DNA of 44,665 nucleotides, from NCBI GenBank assembly GCA_902557735.1, contig CACEBC010000017.1:1-44665 (forward strand). The letters run 5' to 3'. This DNA is from Porticoccaceae bacterium (GTDB lineage: Bacteria; Pseudomonadota; Gammaproteobacteria; Pseudomonadales; Porticoccaceae). The translations under genes were made by a program, and so were the position numbers. Positions 1 to 9,500 of this stretch are shown piece after piece. The notes beneath the pieces were generated by a model that saw nothing but the letters and a program-made list of their open reading frames with translations, searched no databases and was not told the DNA's origin. The stretch's first letter is position 1. Every line of letters starts with the position of its first letter.

Positions 1-93
1 GGCGTCATTATCAACGATACCTTGCTTGTTGAGTTTGTTATGTTTATGCAATGCCCACTCTGCAGATAGTGTTTTTAATATTGATTGAATCAT
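1..93 (-). CDS. Possible 5' part of an unknown gene, cut by the window edge
   Basis: An open frame of 31 codons starts with ATG at 93 and runs off the left edge. An in-frame TAG lies four codons upstream. The product begins MIQSILKTLSAEWALHKHNK and I do not recognise it. A GGGAG sits directly against the ATG, which is too close for a normal ribosome binding site, so the start is doubtful. It would be transcribed divergently from the glycohydrolase gene at 276. It may be the amino terminus of a real protein or a chance frame. Confidence 0.25.
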   Translation of the reverse strand, partial: MIQSILKTLSAEWALHKHNKLNKQGIVDNDA

Positions 94-220
94 CTCCCTA
101 TACTATCAAGCATTTTCAGTATTGGGGACAGAATAAGTGTTCTTTCATGCGTTATGTTTTTTGTGCCTGTGAACCATGTTTTAAGGTGACCTTATTGGGT
201 GGAAGCATTGCCGAATAGAT

Positions 221-249
221 TTGAATTACAACGACCGTGATTTTAGACT
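221..249 (+). promoter_or_regulatory. Candidate sigma70 promoter of the glycohydrolase-esterase pair
   Basis: TTGAAT at 221-226 and TAGACT at 244-249 are separated by 17 bases; each matches four of six consensus positions. The predicted start near 256 would leave a leader of about 20 bases, which contains the GGGAGA ribosome binding site at 265-270. The match is modest. Confidence 0.35.
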
Positions 250-275
250 CATAACCTATTACTTGGGAGACAACG

Positions 276-1889
276 ATGGGCTCTACGGAGAGACAACTTA
301 TTAGTGCTGAAATCACTCAACGGAGAGAGGAGGGATGTGACGTTTCAGCAATATCGGTTCGGGTAACCGCTGCGCTTGATTCAAACGCCACTGACTTGGA
401 AATGAACAAACTCTACGATGAGCTTATGTCGCTTCCAATTGATGATTCTTTTAATTACACCGAGCCCTCCACTCTAGAGGAGATTAGATCGCGACGTCCA
501 CAGGCTTCACGGAGACTGGACTTGCCTCACAATGAAGATGAGCTTTTCGATCGTATATATGGCGCTTGGCTGGGGCGTGTCGCCGGTTGTGCGCTGGGAA
601 AGCCGGTTGAGGGTTGGAATAAAGGTCAGATTGATAAGTTGCTTGAGGAATTGGACGTACTCCCACTCAATGACTTCATTCCCTTCAAAGAAGGAGTAGT
701 TGCTGATATATGGCGGACCTCGACCCGTGGAAATATACACTTTATGGATCGAGATGATGACTTGGATTACACAATATTGGGGTTACTTGCGCTGGAGCGT
801 TACGGTGCCGCCCTATCTCCTAGAGGCATGGCTACCATTTGGTTGGAAAATTTTCCGTTCGAGATGGCTTGCACTGCGGAAAACGTGGCATACCGTAATT
901 TTGTGATGGGAAAGCTGCCTCCGGTTTCAGCAACTTATAGAAATCCATTTCGGGAGTGGATTGGTGCTCAAATACGGGCTGATATTTTCGGGTATGCTGC
1001 GCCAGGTTGGCCTGAAAAGGCCGCTGAGCTAGCATTCTATGATGCCTCAATCTCTCATGACAAAAATGGTATCTATGGAGAGATGTTTGTCGCCGCAATG
1101 ATATCTGCCGCATTTGTTTATGTCAGTGCAGAAAGCATCATTGTTGCTGGGCTGGCCGAGATCCCCTCCGAGTGTCGATTAGCAGAGGCTATTCGCAATA
1201 CATTAGCTTGGTGCAAAGAAGAGGATGATTGGCTTGGAGTTTGGGAAAAGATAAATCAACATTTCGGGCACTATGATGGTGTTCATACCATCAACAATGC
1301 AGCGATAGTCGTCATGGGCCTGTGGTACGGCGAAAAAGATTTCCAGACGGGAATTGTTAATACAGTGAGATGCGGTTGGGACACTGATTGCACGGGAGCT
1401 ACGGTTGGTTCCATCCTCGGGGCGAGGTCAGGCGCCTCAGCATTACCAAGCAAATGGGTTGGAGTTTTTAATGACCGTCTAAAATCAGCGGTCTCTGGTC
1501 ACAGCGAAAATAAAATATCAGAACTGGCTGGCAGAACTCTGAGTGTCTCAAAGGAGATCGCGCAGCCCCCTAGGAAAAAGGAAAAGATCAATCTTGGTGT
1601 CAATGTCGGTGGCGTTTGGGAACTGACTAACAAATGGGGCAAGCAAATTCTTGATTTCGAGCAGGGAACGATTGATTTCGTTAATGACGCTCGCGGTGTT
1701 AAAACCGAACCCATGGAGCTTTGGTCATGTGAGTATAAGCATCCTCATATAAGTTTCTCCTATGGTGTGGATAAAGGTGGTTGGGATTATCGTATAGATT
1801 TTTCAGGTACCGTTAATGGAAATAGTTTGACTGGTTTCTATAACCCAGGATTTGTGCCAGTTTCTGGAGAACGAGCAGTTTCGAGATAA
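276..1889 (+). CDS. ADP-ribosylglycohydrolase (ARH) family protein with C-terminal beta-rich domain
   Basis: The protein has 537 residues. The ARH fold (PF03747 type) spans roughly residues 88-425. Its opening signature is DRIYGAWLGRVAGCALGKP at 92-110. The first metal-ligand stretch is DRDDDLDYT at 158-166, and the second is GWDTDCTGATVGSILGA at 367-383. These acidic clusters normally bind two Mg ions and act on ADP-ribose or related N-/O-ribosyl bonds. The first 85 residues are an extra extension. After a Lys/Pro-rich linker near 430, about 95 residues (GVWEL through VSGERA) look like a small beta-barrel or lipocalin-like domain, common in stand-alone bacterial ARH proteins. No signal peptide is seen, so it is probably cytoplasmic. 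GGGAGA five bases before the ATG supports the start. The esterase follows 11 bases downstream, probably in one operon. The substrate cannot be read from sequence, and no partner ADP-ribosyltransferase or macrodomain gene is adjacent. Confidence 0.88.
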   Translation: MGSTERQLISAEITQRREEGCDVSAISVRVTAALDSNATDLEMNKLYDELMSLPIDDSFNYTEPSTLEEIRSRRPQASRRLDLPHNEDELFDRIYGAWLGRVAGCALGKPVEGWNKGQIDKLLEELDVLPLNDFIPFKEGVVADIWRTSTRGNIHFMDRDDDLDYTILGLLALERYGAALSPRGMATIWLENFPFEMACTAENVAYRNFVMGKLPPVSATYRNPFREWIGAQIRADIFGYAAPGWPEKAAELAFYDASISHDKNGIYGEMFVAAMISAAFVYVSAESIIVAGLAEIPSECRLAEAIRNTLAWCKEEDDWLGVWEKINQHFGHYDGVHTINNAAIVVMGLWYGEKDFQTGIVNTVRCGWDTDCTGATVGSILGARSGASALPSKWVGVFNDRLKSAVSGHSENKISELAGRTLSVSKEIAQPPRKKEKINLGVNVGGVWELTNKWGKQILDFEQGTIDFVNDARGVKTEPMELWSCEYKHPHISFSYGVDKGGWDYRIDFSGTVNGNSLTGFYNPGFVPVSGERAVSR

Positions 1890-1900
1890 AAGAGAGCTTG

Positions 1901-2869
1901 ATGAAGCCAAGAGCACTGCAGGGCATGTCAAATAGAAGTGGTAGTATTTTAGTATTGGCTCTAATTGTTTCCCTCAGTTTGCTGCTTTTTAGAGAGGGCA
2001 CTTTAGAAACAGAGACTGACCCTAATCATGGTTCGTTTGTCTTCTATGAAAGGTTTCCGTCTAAGATGATTCCTCCACGACCCGTTGATGTATGGTTGCC
2101 ACCAGACTATGAAGATGATCTCACTGAACGTTATCCCGTTATTTATATGCACGACGGACAGCTAGTGTTCAAAAAGAAAACTTCGCCATTCGCCAGTTTT
2201 TTCTGGAAACCTTTCGATTGGTATGCAGGTGGAATGTTTTTTGAAACAGATAAAATAATGACTAAACTGATTAGCGAAAACACGATTCGCCCAGCGATCA
2301 TCGTTTCGGTTTGGTATTTTTTAAGAGCCAGCGAAAACATGCCTCAGAAACCTATTACGGAGGTTGAAACTTCACTCACGCAGATAGGGGATTCAGATGT
2401 TAGCCCTGATGAAGTGACCTCAGATAATTACCTGAAGTTTTTGGTAGATGAACTCAAGCCCTTTATAGATGATAATTTTCGCACTCTTTCCGGAAGGAGC
2501 AATACCTATACCATGGGCGCTAGTATGGGTGGCTCGATATCCGCCTATGCAATATCAGAGTATCCTGATATTTTCGGCGGTGCTGCCTGTCTTTCGACCG
2601 AGTGGGCTCACGGTGATGGGGCGGAAATCGATTGGTATGAGCATCATTGGCCCAAGGCCGGATCGCATAGACTGTATTTTGATTATGGCACTGAAACCTA
2701 TGATAAGGCTTATGAACCCTATCAGAAAAGAATGGATAAAGTCATGCATTCCCACGGATTTGTCGAAGGACAGGACTGGGTTACAAAAAAGTTTCATGGA
2801 GCAGACCACAGTCCCAAGGCATGGCGTGAAAGGTTGCATATTCCCCTTACTTTTTTACTCGGCAAGTAG
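1901..2869 (+). CDS. Putative exported alpha/beta-hydrolase esterase (Fes/esterase D-like)
   Basis: This is a serine esterase-like protein of 322 residues (numbering from the ATG at 1901). A hydrophobic stretch at about residues 14-30 is a signal anchor or signal peptide, so the enzyme probably works in the periplasm. The nucleophile elbow is GASMGG near 206-211 with Ser208. The motif YMHDGQ around 82-87 fits the oxyanion region of enterochelin-esterase/esterase-D relatives. The acid is probably in FDYGTETYD near 260-268, and the base is the His in GADHSPKAW near 300-308. A TTG at 1898 is also in frame, but AGAGAG at 1891-1896 is better spaced for ATG 1901. It lies 11 bases behind the ARH gene, so co-transcription is likely. 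The substrate is unknown; siderophore ester, acyl ester or carbohydrate ester are all possible. Confidence 0.8.
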   Translation: MKPRALQGMSNRSGSILVLALIVSLSLLLFREGTLETETDPNHGSFVFYERFPSKMIPPRPVDVWLPPDYEDDLTERYPVIYMHDGQLVFKKKTSPFASFFWKPFDWYAGGMFFETDKIMTKLISENTIRPAIIVSVWYFLRASENMPQKPITEVETSLTQIGDSDVSPDEVTSDNYLKFLVDELKPFIDDNFRTLSGRSNTYTMGASMGGSISAYAISEYPDIFGGAACLSTEWAHGDGAEIDWYEHHWPKAGSHRLYFDYGTETYDKAYEPYQKRMDKVMHSHGFVEGQDWVTKKFHGADHSPKAWRERLHIPLTFLLGK

Positions 2870-2883
2870 CTTCTGTGGCTAAA

Positions 2884-2905
2884 ATCAAAGAGTGGAATCT
2901 TTGAT
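2884..2905. repeat. Hairpin just after the esterase gene
   Basis: ATCAAAGA at 2884-2891 pairs perfectly with TCTTTGAT at 2898-2905 across a 6-base loop, 15 bases after the esterase stop. It lies where a terminator is expected, but there is no T-run after the stem and the stem is AT-rich. It could also be an mRNA 3'-end stabiliser. Confidence 0.35.
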
Positions 2906-3067
2906 CCTGTATGCAAAATTGATGCGAAACGGCCTTTGACATCCACTAAGTATTTGTTGGCTATGGAAATGGTCCTGTAAAATGAAATTTACGTTTAAAC
3001 TTGTTCTGAAGGGAATGAAGTAGCCCCTTCATTATAGATTTTGTTCCAAAATGCAAAGGAATCAGAC

Positions 3068-3466
3068 ATGATTGATATCGAACAGATTGAGACCAGCAAC
3101 TCTCCATCCGAGACCGTAATAAATTTCTTCAATCTGTTCAACCAAGCGGATGAGTACTCCCTAGACCTCATGTTTGATGCACCCTGTGTGTTCACAATTG
3201 ATCATAAAACCAGGTTGTTCGAAAAATACAGTGACGCTATAGATTTTGAGGCCCTTCGCAGGACAGGATGGGACAAGTCAAACATCAATTCATTAGAAAC
3301 GCTTTATGAGGACGCAACGACGTCAATGGTTCGGTTCAATTTTTCAAGATTAGATGGGTGTCATTGTGAGATTTCTAACACGGATGCGACCCATTTATTA
3401 GTGAAAAAAGGTAACGAATGGAAAATTAAGGGAGTTTTTATTCATGGCAATATAGAACTCCAATAG
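3068..3466 (+). CDS. NTF2-like (SnoaL/DUF4440-type) small protein
   Basis: A 132-residue protein. The overall pattern is that of the NTF2-like cone fold: an N-terminal helix with TVINFFNLFNQAD, a middle segment DLMFDAPCVFTIDHK, then beta strands ending in EWKIKGVFIHG. Such proteins are either small enzymes (isomerases, dehydratases) or binding domains; nothing here fixes a reaction. The start is ATG 3068 because AAAGGA at 3055-3060 is correctly spaced; a TTG nine codons upstream lacks a site. It stands alone between the esterase and the SDR gene, with about 130 bases before the SDR gene. The SDR neighbour suggests small-molecule metabolism, but that is inference. Confidence 0.6.
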   Translation: MIDIEQIETSNSPSETVINFFNLFNQADEYSLDLMFDAPCVFTIDHKTRLFEKYSDAIDFEALRRTGWDKSNINSLETLYEDATTSMVRFNFSRLDGCHCEISNTDATHLLVKKGNEWKIKGVFIHGNIELQ

Positions 3467-3595
3467 CTTTTAGTGAGAGCATTTATAAAATAATATTTTG
3501 CTATCGATTAGGGAAAATAGTCGTCTTAGGCTTTCATATGAGCCAATCGTCATGACTGCTGACTTTAAAACAGCGCTCAAAGTTGGAGGAGAAGA

Positions 3596-4489
3596 ATGGG
3601 AGTAACAAAGAAAATCCTCGTGACAGGAGCAAACAAAGGCATAGGCTTGGCTGTTTGCGAGGCCTTGCTAGAGTCATATTCAGAGACATTCGTTTTTCTC
3701 GGTTGTAGAGATAGAAATTTGGGAAACAGAGCCATTGAGGCAATCATTCAGAGAAACCCTAGAGCCGAACATCACATCGCCCTAGTTGAAATTGATGTTA
3801 CAAATGAATCTTCGGTGCAGATGGCGGCAGATGAAATCAACAAACATGATGCATCTGGTGAGCCCAATCTTTACGGGATAGTAAATAATGCAGGCATAGC
3901 GCGATCGGATAAGGGACCACAAGACATTATTGAAGTGAACACAAAGGGACCAAAGCGAGTCATTGACTGCCTTTTCTCTATTTTACAACCAAAGAATGGT
4001 CGCGTTGTAAATGTCACCTCCGCATCCGGACCCAACTTCTTGTCTCGATGTGACAAGTTCATTTGTAAGATCCTGACCAACGAGAACGTAAGTTGGGATG
4101 AAATTAACAAGCTATGTAGCGATTTTTTAGAAAAATACGATAATGCGACGACCTCAGTTAAAGCTCAATTGGTTGATGAAGTTTATGGCTTCTCCAAAGC
4201 TTGCACTAACGCCCTCACTATGAATCAAGCGAAACTCTATCCAAATTTGATAATAAATGCTTGCACACCTGGGTTTATTGAGACTGATATGACTAGACCA
4301 ATGGCATTGCGAAATGGGCGAACCCCTGCCGAGATGGGCATGAAACAGACGCATGACGGAGTACACTCAATCCTCTTTCTTCTCATGGAACACAGGGTTG
4401 GATCAGGTTTTTACTTTGGTAGTGATTGTCTTCGAAGCCCCTTAGATTGCTACAGAGCGCCGGGAGAGCCGGAATATACGGGACCATAA
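3596..4489 (+). CDS. Short-chain dehydrogenase/reductase, carbonyl reductase (CBR1-like) type
   Basis: This 297-residue NADP(H)-type oxidoreductase belongs to the classical SDR family. The cofactor-binding motif is TGANKGIG at 10-17, followed by NNAGIAR at 97-103. The catalytic Ser is in NVTSASG at 139-145, and the YGFSK motif at 197-201 supplies Tyr197 and Lys201. About 50 residues lie between the catalytic Ser and Tyr. This long insertion is typical of the carbonyl reductase 1 subgroup and absent from FabG-like enzymes. ACTPGFIETDMT near 222-233 is the expected post-catalytic loop. GGAGGAG just before the ATG is a strong ribosome binding site. It probably reduces a ketone or aldehyde with NADPH; the substrate is not evident. 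Confidence 0.87.
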   Translation: MGVTKKILVTGANKGIGLAVCEALLESYSETFVFLGCRDRNLGNRAIEAIIQRNPRAEHHIALVEIDVTNESSVQMAADEINKHDASGEPNLYGIVNNAGIARSDKGPQDIIEVNTKGPKRVIDCLFSILQPKNGRVVNVTSASGPNFLSRCDKFICKILTNENVSWDEINKLCSDFLEKYDNATTSVKAQLVDEVYGFSKACTNALTMNQAKLYPNLIINACTPGFIETDMTRPMALRNGRTPAEMGMKQTHDGVHSILFLLMEHRVGSGFYFGSDCLRSPLDCYRAPGEPEYTGP

Positions 4490-4775
4490 TTTTGTTAATC
4501 TTAGGATGTTTCGATAGCGACCGATGGCGATTTTTTTGCATGGCGGATGTTACTGTTAAGTCAATCGATGATTTCGCTGAAAGATTTTAAATGGGTTTGT
4601 TCAAATATATTACCCAATTCGTAGTGCGACTCCTCAGCCCGCTTGCGCGATATCAATGTCGTCCACATCAATTTATTGCGTACCTTCAGTTTTTAACATA
4701 ATTCTTGCCGTTGAGTATGTGCACACCGTGTAGGGTAAAAAGTAGATTGGGTGAATAGCGTTATTGTATGACAGG

Positions 4776-4790
4776 TTAGCGAATCGCTAA
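4776..4790. repeat. Perfect inverted repeat / small hairpin
   Basis: TTAGCG at 4776-4781 and CGCTAA at 4785-4790 are perfect inverted copies around AAT. On the plus strand the stem is followed by AAAATTAA, so it is not a standard terminator. It could be an operator or a weak bidirectional terminator. Confidence 0.35.
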
Positions 4791-5158
4791 AAATTAACCC
4801 ACCGTTAGGAAAGCGTAAATATCACTTCGAGAATCAAGAGCAAAAGGTGGATCGAAAGGTCCGAAAGATTATCACCGGTCATATGCGGACTGCAATTGAG
4901 GATTTGAATTAAGAAACTGTTATGCATCGCCCCTCTCTCTCGGTTGTGACACCGTATTATCAGCTTCAAACAAGTAATAGCATTGAACAGTGTTGGCCGC
5001 GCACAAAGTTCCTCGGACTTATCACCGATTCCATACTCTAGATGGTGCGGGCACGATTGAGCTTCGGTTATTGCTTCTGGGCATCTTAAATAAAAACATA
5101 TCAGAGGGAGGGTTGGTCGGTAGGGATGAAAAAAAACTGACACGGAGGTAAGATATCC

Positions 5159-5185
5159 ATGTTGATGTGTTGGTATCCTAGCTGA
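5159..5185 (+). other. Possible leader peptide ORF (8 codons) upstream of the efflux operon
   Basis: ATG at 5159 opens MLMCWYPS and stops at 5183-5185. A full GGAGGT at 5144-5149 sits nine bases upstream; it is one of the best Shine-Dalgarno sequences in the window although no long gene follows it. The stop codon overlaps the left arm of the inverted repeat at 5177-5206. This arrangement resembles a translated leader that could control a downstream RNA structure, but no experiment or homology supports it here. Confidence 0.25.
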
Positions 5186-5214
5186 ATAATTTTTCTCTAA
5201 GCTAGGTGAATAAT
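5177..5214. repeat. Overlapping inverted and direct repeat
   Basis: CCTAGCT at 5177-5183 and AGCTAGG at 5200-5206 form a 7-bp inverted repeat with a 16-base spacer. The same segment also holds two near-identical 14-mers ending in TGAATAAT (5177-5190 and 5201-5214, 12 of 14 identical) with a 24-base period. Such paired sites are typical of dimeric repressor operators; it lies about 250 bases before the efflux adaptor gene. Confidence 0.35.
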
Positions 5215-5256
5215 CTATGGCAGACGACCGGCTTCGAAAGTATATTTTGGCATTGG

Positions 5257-5297
5257 TTTAGAGAAAGTATTCTGTCTATATTTGGGAATACTCTAAA
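5257..5297 (+). repeat. Stem-loop with 12 bp stem before the efflux operon
   Basis: TTTAGA (5257-5262) plus GTATTC (5267-5272) pair exactly with GAATAC (5286-5291) plus TCTAAA (5292-5297), leaving a 4-base GAAA bulge and a 13-base loop. It is the longest stem in this non-coding stretch. No T-run follows. Confidence 0.4.
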
Positions 5298-5413
5298 GAC
5301 CCTCTTCGGTTTTTGGCCGTATGAATATTGACTTGTTGCGAATGTTAATTCACAGAATTGGGTGCGGTATTGGCAGAATCTTTATCGTCTGCATGCTGCA
5401 TTGTTTTTGCGCC

Positions 5414-5425
5414 CGACAGATGTCG
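5414..5425. promoter_or_regulatory. Short palindrome near the adaptor gene start
   Basis: CGACA at 5414-5418 and TGTCG at 5421-5425 are perfect inverted copies separated by GA, about 33 bases before the start codon at 5458. The position would suit a repressor operator or a small mRNA hairpin near the translation start. No regulator gene is adjacent. Confidence 0.25.
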
Positions 5426-5457
5426 TGTTCTGCTCGACCGTTTATTTGTGAGATAGG

Positions 5458-6561
5458 ATGAAGTACAAAGCAATATTATTCACGTGCGCAACTTGCATAG
5501 CCTTGGCCATGATACTCTCCGCAATGAAGTATTTGCAAATCAAACATGCGATTGAATCGGCGAACGCCCGTCCTGAGATTTCTCAAAGCATAGAGATTCA
5601 CCTCGTCACAAGCCAAAATTGGCAAGAGCAAACCACCATTACTGGAAAAGTAGTAGTGCAAAATCGGATTGATCTGGTTAGCGAGACTGCGGGACGTATC
5701 GAGTATATCGGTTTCGAATCAGGAGATAATGTTGAAAAAGGGCAGGTTTTGCTACGCATCGATGCGACCCAAGATATGGCGAGGAGGGATGCAATAGTGT
5801 CTGAGGCACGGTTAGCAGAAATAGCGCTAGAGAGAATTGAGAAGCTTTTTAAAACTGGAGGGGCCTCACTAGAGGACTTGGACGAACACAGAGCTGAGTT
5901 CCAATCAAAATCTGCCAGCGTGCGAGCAATTGAGGCCATGATTTTGAAAAAGACCATAACAGCACCGTTCGAGGCTTCGGCTGGCCTTCATCAATTAAAT
6001 ATAGGGCAAATGATAACTCCAGACCATGTTATTACGGAGCTTGTTGGAACCGGGGACAGATTATGGATTGACTTCAATGTGCCTCAGGGTTTATCCAGCA
6101 CGGAAATCGGCACGGTCGTTCAAGTGCTCAGCGAATTTGCCGGACCTCTTCAGGAGCAAAGACAGCATGCAACCCCTGCAGAAATAGTTGCCAAAAATTT
6201 CTCAGTGAATGCTACCTCTAGCAACATACGGATGCGTGCTGAGGCTCGCAGAGAACTTGTTGGACTGCCCCATGGTAGCTTTGTCAAAGTACTACTTCCA
6301 AGGGGCAAGATGAGAACCATCACAAAAGTTCCACTGGCTTCAATCATTTATGACGAACTCGGCCCGTACGTTTTTACTATTCAGCCTGGAAATGACATGT
6401 CAACACTAAACCAGCGAGCTTACAAGAGACGCGTAAAGCTCGGACCTCAAACCGAGAAGGAGGTTATCATTCTAGAGGGATTGCAAGGGGGAGAAACAAT
6501 AGCTGGAATTGGTGCCTTTAAACTAACTGAAGGTTCACTCGTTGGGACAAATGATGGTTGA
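5458..6561 (+). CDS. RND efflux periplasmic adaptor (membrane fusion protein)
   Basis: This 367-residue HlyD/AcrA-type adaptor has a single N-terminal hydrophobic anchor (about residues 5-25, no lipobox cysteine). A lipoyl half-domain follows (GRIEYIGFESGDNVEKGQVL, near 76-95), then a short helical hairpin with the Glu/Arg/Ala-rich LAEIALERIEKLF stretch. The other lipoyl half (KKTITAPFEAS) comes next, followed by beta-barrel and membrane-proximal segments ending near residue 360. Adaptors of this kind join the inner-membrane pump to an outer-membrane TolC channel. The coding region overlaps the pump gene by a few codons, so the two are translationally coupled. No outer-membrane factor or regulator is next to it, so a TolC-like channel would have to be supplied from elsewhere. 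Start: ATG 5458, with GAG five bases upstream; the site is weak. Confidence 0.93.
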   Translation: MKYKAILFTCATCIALAMILSAMKYLQIKHAIESANARPEISQSIEIHLVTSQNWQEQTTITGKVVVQNRIDLVSETAGRIEYIGFESGDNVEKGQVLLRIDATQDMARRDAIVSEARLAEIALERIEKLFKTGGASLEDLDEHRAEFQSKSASVRAIEAMILKKTITAPFEASAGLHQLNIGQMITPDHVITELVGTGDRLWIDFNVPQGLSSTEIGTVVQVLSEFAGPLQEQRQHATPAEIVAKNFSVNATSSNIRMRAEARRELVGLPHGSFVKVLLPRGKMRTITKVPLASIIYDELGPYVFTIQPGNDMSTLNQRAYKRRVKLGPQTEKEVIILEGLQGGETIAGIGAFKLTEGSLVGTNDG

Positions 6562-9500
6562 GAACCGTGGCTCAGAGGCATTTTCGCGACAAATCTCTGC
6601 TATTGAGGTGTTTGTAACGCGTCCTGTAGTTGCAATATCTTTTTGTCTTTTGATAACGCTTGCTGGCATAAAGTCCAGTTTGGAAATGACCGTTTCCGAA
6701 TTCCCTCAGATTGAGAGCGCAGCTCTGAGAATCCACACAACTTTTGTTGGCGCTTCTGCGGATGAAGTCAAGAGTTTCATAACGATCCCAATTGAGGAGG
6801 CTGTTAGCAATGTTTCCGGCATTGACTATGTGGATTCTGCAACAAAGGCAGGCAGCAGCATCGTTACAGTGTGGTTGAACCTCAATGAACATGTGCCCGA
6901 TGCGCTTGCGGAAATTTCAACAAGCATCAACCGCATCAAATATAAGATACCTTTGGGCGCGTACGATCCTCAAATAGAAATTATAAGGGCCGATCGCCCT
7001 TGGGCTTCATTTTATCTGCCTGTTATATTAAGTGACGGAATGTCCCGAACTCTTGTCACTGACTATCTTGAGCGAAATGTGATACCAGTTTTTAGCGCTA
7101 TACCAAATGTAAGAAAATCAGAAGTTATTGGAGGACGCGCTCCAGCCATAAGAGTTTGGCTTAAACCAGAACTGATGGAGTCAAACAATGTAAGTGCATC
7201 CGATATAAGGCGAGCTCTTCTTGAAAATAACATAGTAGCTACTTTCGGTAAGACCGAAAATTCTGATAAGAGAGTTGATCTTTTCGTAAATTCTCTTTTA
7301 ACCGGCCTGCATGAGTTTGAGTCCCTCGTTGTTCGGCAGGATGATGGCGATCTAGTTAGGTTGAGGGACGTTGCAGAAGTGGAGCTTGATGAGGAAGAGG
7401 GATATGAAAATACGAGGTTCTCTCAAGACGATTCAGTATTTTTATCAGTTTGGCCCGCCCCGGGTGCAAATGAAATTGACATAGCAGATCGTTTGTATGA
7501 CGAAGTCGATAAGCTGAATGCCTCATTGCCTCCTGAAATGCAAATACGCATTGGTTACGACTCGACAAAATATACCAGAAAAGCAATTAAAGAGATTTTC
7601 ATTACACTTTTAGAGACAATCCTGCTGGTGGGAGCAGTGGTGGTGGTATTCATGGGGTCATTCAGGACCGCAGTGGTGCCATTAATTGCGATACCAATTT
7701 CTATACTAGGGGCTGTGGCGTCCATTTATGCTTTAGGATTTTCTTTCAATCTATTAACGATACTGGCCATAGTGCTCAGTGTGGGATTAGTTGTCGACGA
7801 TGCGATTGTAGTGGTTGAAAATGTGTCTAGGTTAGTTGGTCAAGGAATGACTGGTACCGAGGCTGCTATCAAAAGCACAAGACAACTCTTTTCGCCAATC
7901 GTAACCATGACGCTAACTCTAGCAATGGTTTTTATACCCATAAGTTTTCTGTCCGGACTCACTGGCGCCTTATTTCGCGAGTTCGCCCTGACTTTGGCGA
8001 TAGCCGTAATAATATCGGGAGTAGTGGCCATTACCCTCTCCCCGGCAATGAGCGCATTTGTTTGCCAAAGGGTATCTCGAGACTCCGCGGGAGTGCGATT
8101 TGCAACCGAAAAATTTGACCATGTAAGAAGATTCTATGCCAAGATGCTCTCTTCAATTTTAGAACAACCAGGCTGTGTTTTAGTCGTTTATATTTTTTGC
8201 TTGTTTCTCCTACTCCCTTTATACAATTTCTCCAAAAAGGAGTTAGCCCCAATTGAGGATACCGGGGCTTTAATGATGGTTATCTCTGCACCGCCTGACG
8301 CGTCTTTGGAGTACACTACAAAACATATGCAAGCAATTGTTGAGTCGCTTGAGACTCTTTCTGGGGGACAGTTTATGTGGCAACGTCTTGATCAATCAGG
8401 GGGATTTGCCGGAAAAACGTTTGTAGACGAGGACGAACGGACGTTTTCAGTAATGGAGATGCTGCCCGATGCTTTTCGGCGGTTATCATCAGTGCCTGCC
8501 TTAAAAAGTTTCCCTACCCTAGAAACTTCTTTACCAACAGCGGGCAATTTCGCCGTGGAGTTGGTGGTGCAATCAACCGACTCCCAGCAGAAAATGTTAT
8601 CTTATGCTAGGCAAGTACTCGAAGAGGCCAGAGCACGAGGCAAATTTATTTATCTCGACACTGATCTGATCGTGGATTTGCCGGAGGCAAATATCATCAT
8701 AGATCGAAACAAAGCTTTTGACCTCGGTCTGAGTGCCGAGGACATAAATCTTCAACTCAGCACCCTTCTATCCGGAGACTTTATAAGTCAGGTCAATCTT
8801 TCAGGGAGAGCTTACGACGTCATTCCGATGGTGACGGAGGAAAATCGAACATCTCCGACATCACTGATGAAGGTAAAAATCAAAACAAGCAGCGGTGTTT
8901 TCGTGCCTGTCTCGGATTTTGCGAGTGAAGAACGTAAGGCAAGCCCGCGCTCATTGGGCCGTTTTGATCAAAAAAATGCGTTTAGAATTTTTGGAGCAGT
9001 TGTTCCGGGTGTGACAAAGGAAGAAGGATTAGCTGCTCTCGAAGAGGTTGTCGGCGCAATAGTGCCAAATGAGTATTCGATAAACTATGCGGGAGAATCA
9101 CGTCAACTGCGATCTGAGGGCAATTCGCTTGCAGCATCACTTGGCTTGGCAATTATCATTGTATTTTTTATATTGTCAGTGCAATTCAACAATTTTCGGG
9201 AGCCAATAATTATTCTGCTTGGCTCAGTGCCACTAGCAATAATGAGTGCACTGATTTTTACTTTTATGGATATGACCACTATCAATGTCTATTCCCAAAT
9301 AGGACTAATTACTCTAGCAGGTTTGGGCGCCAAAAACGCAATTCTTATTATTCAGTTCGCGAACCGACTCAAGATACAGGGGATACCCAGTATTGAAGCT
9401 ATTAAACAGAGCGCTGATGAGCGATTACGGCCAGTGCTGATGACCACTGGAGCAACAGTTTTTGGGCATCTTCCACTTGTTTTTGTCACTGGGGCAGGTG

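Larger units (their letters stand above)
4490..5457. other. Large non-coding stretch before the RND efflux operon
   Basis: Nearly 970 bases carry no convincing gene. What can be seen is a perfect 15-base inverted repeat at 4776-4790, an 8-codon ORF with a strong ribosome binding site at 5159-5185, an inverted repeat at 5177-5206, a 12-bp stem-loop at 5257-5297, and a short palindrome at 5414-5425. A 112-codon minus-strand frame at 4805-5143 has no ribosome binding site and no recognisable content. The right half is most likely the regulatory region and leader of the efflux genes. The left half may be gene decay, but I see no recognisable remnant. Confidence 0.6.

Noticed and set aside
276-2869. 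ADP-ribosylation toxin-antitoxin or phage-defence module
   Set aside because: No ADP-ribosyltransferase, DarT, macrodomain, nuclease or recombinase gene is near; only the glycohydrolase and an esterase are present.
4805-5143. 112-codon open frame on the minus strand
   Set aside because: No ribosome binding site, no recognisable motif, odd composition rich in Cys, His and Leu, and it lies in repeat-rich non-coding DNA.
5598-5957. 119-codon minus-strand frame inside the efflux adaptor gene
   Set aside because: Antisense shadow; the adaptor protein on the plus strand has full family motifs.
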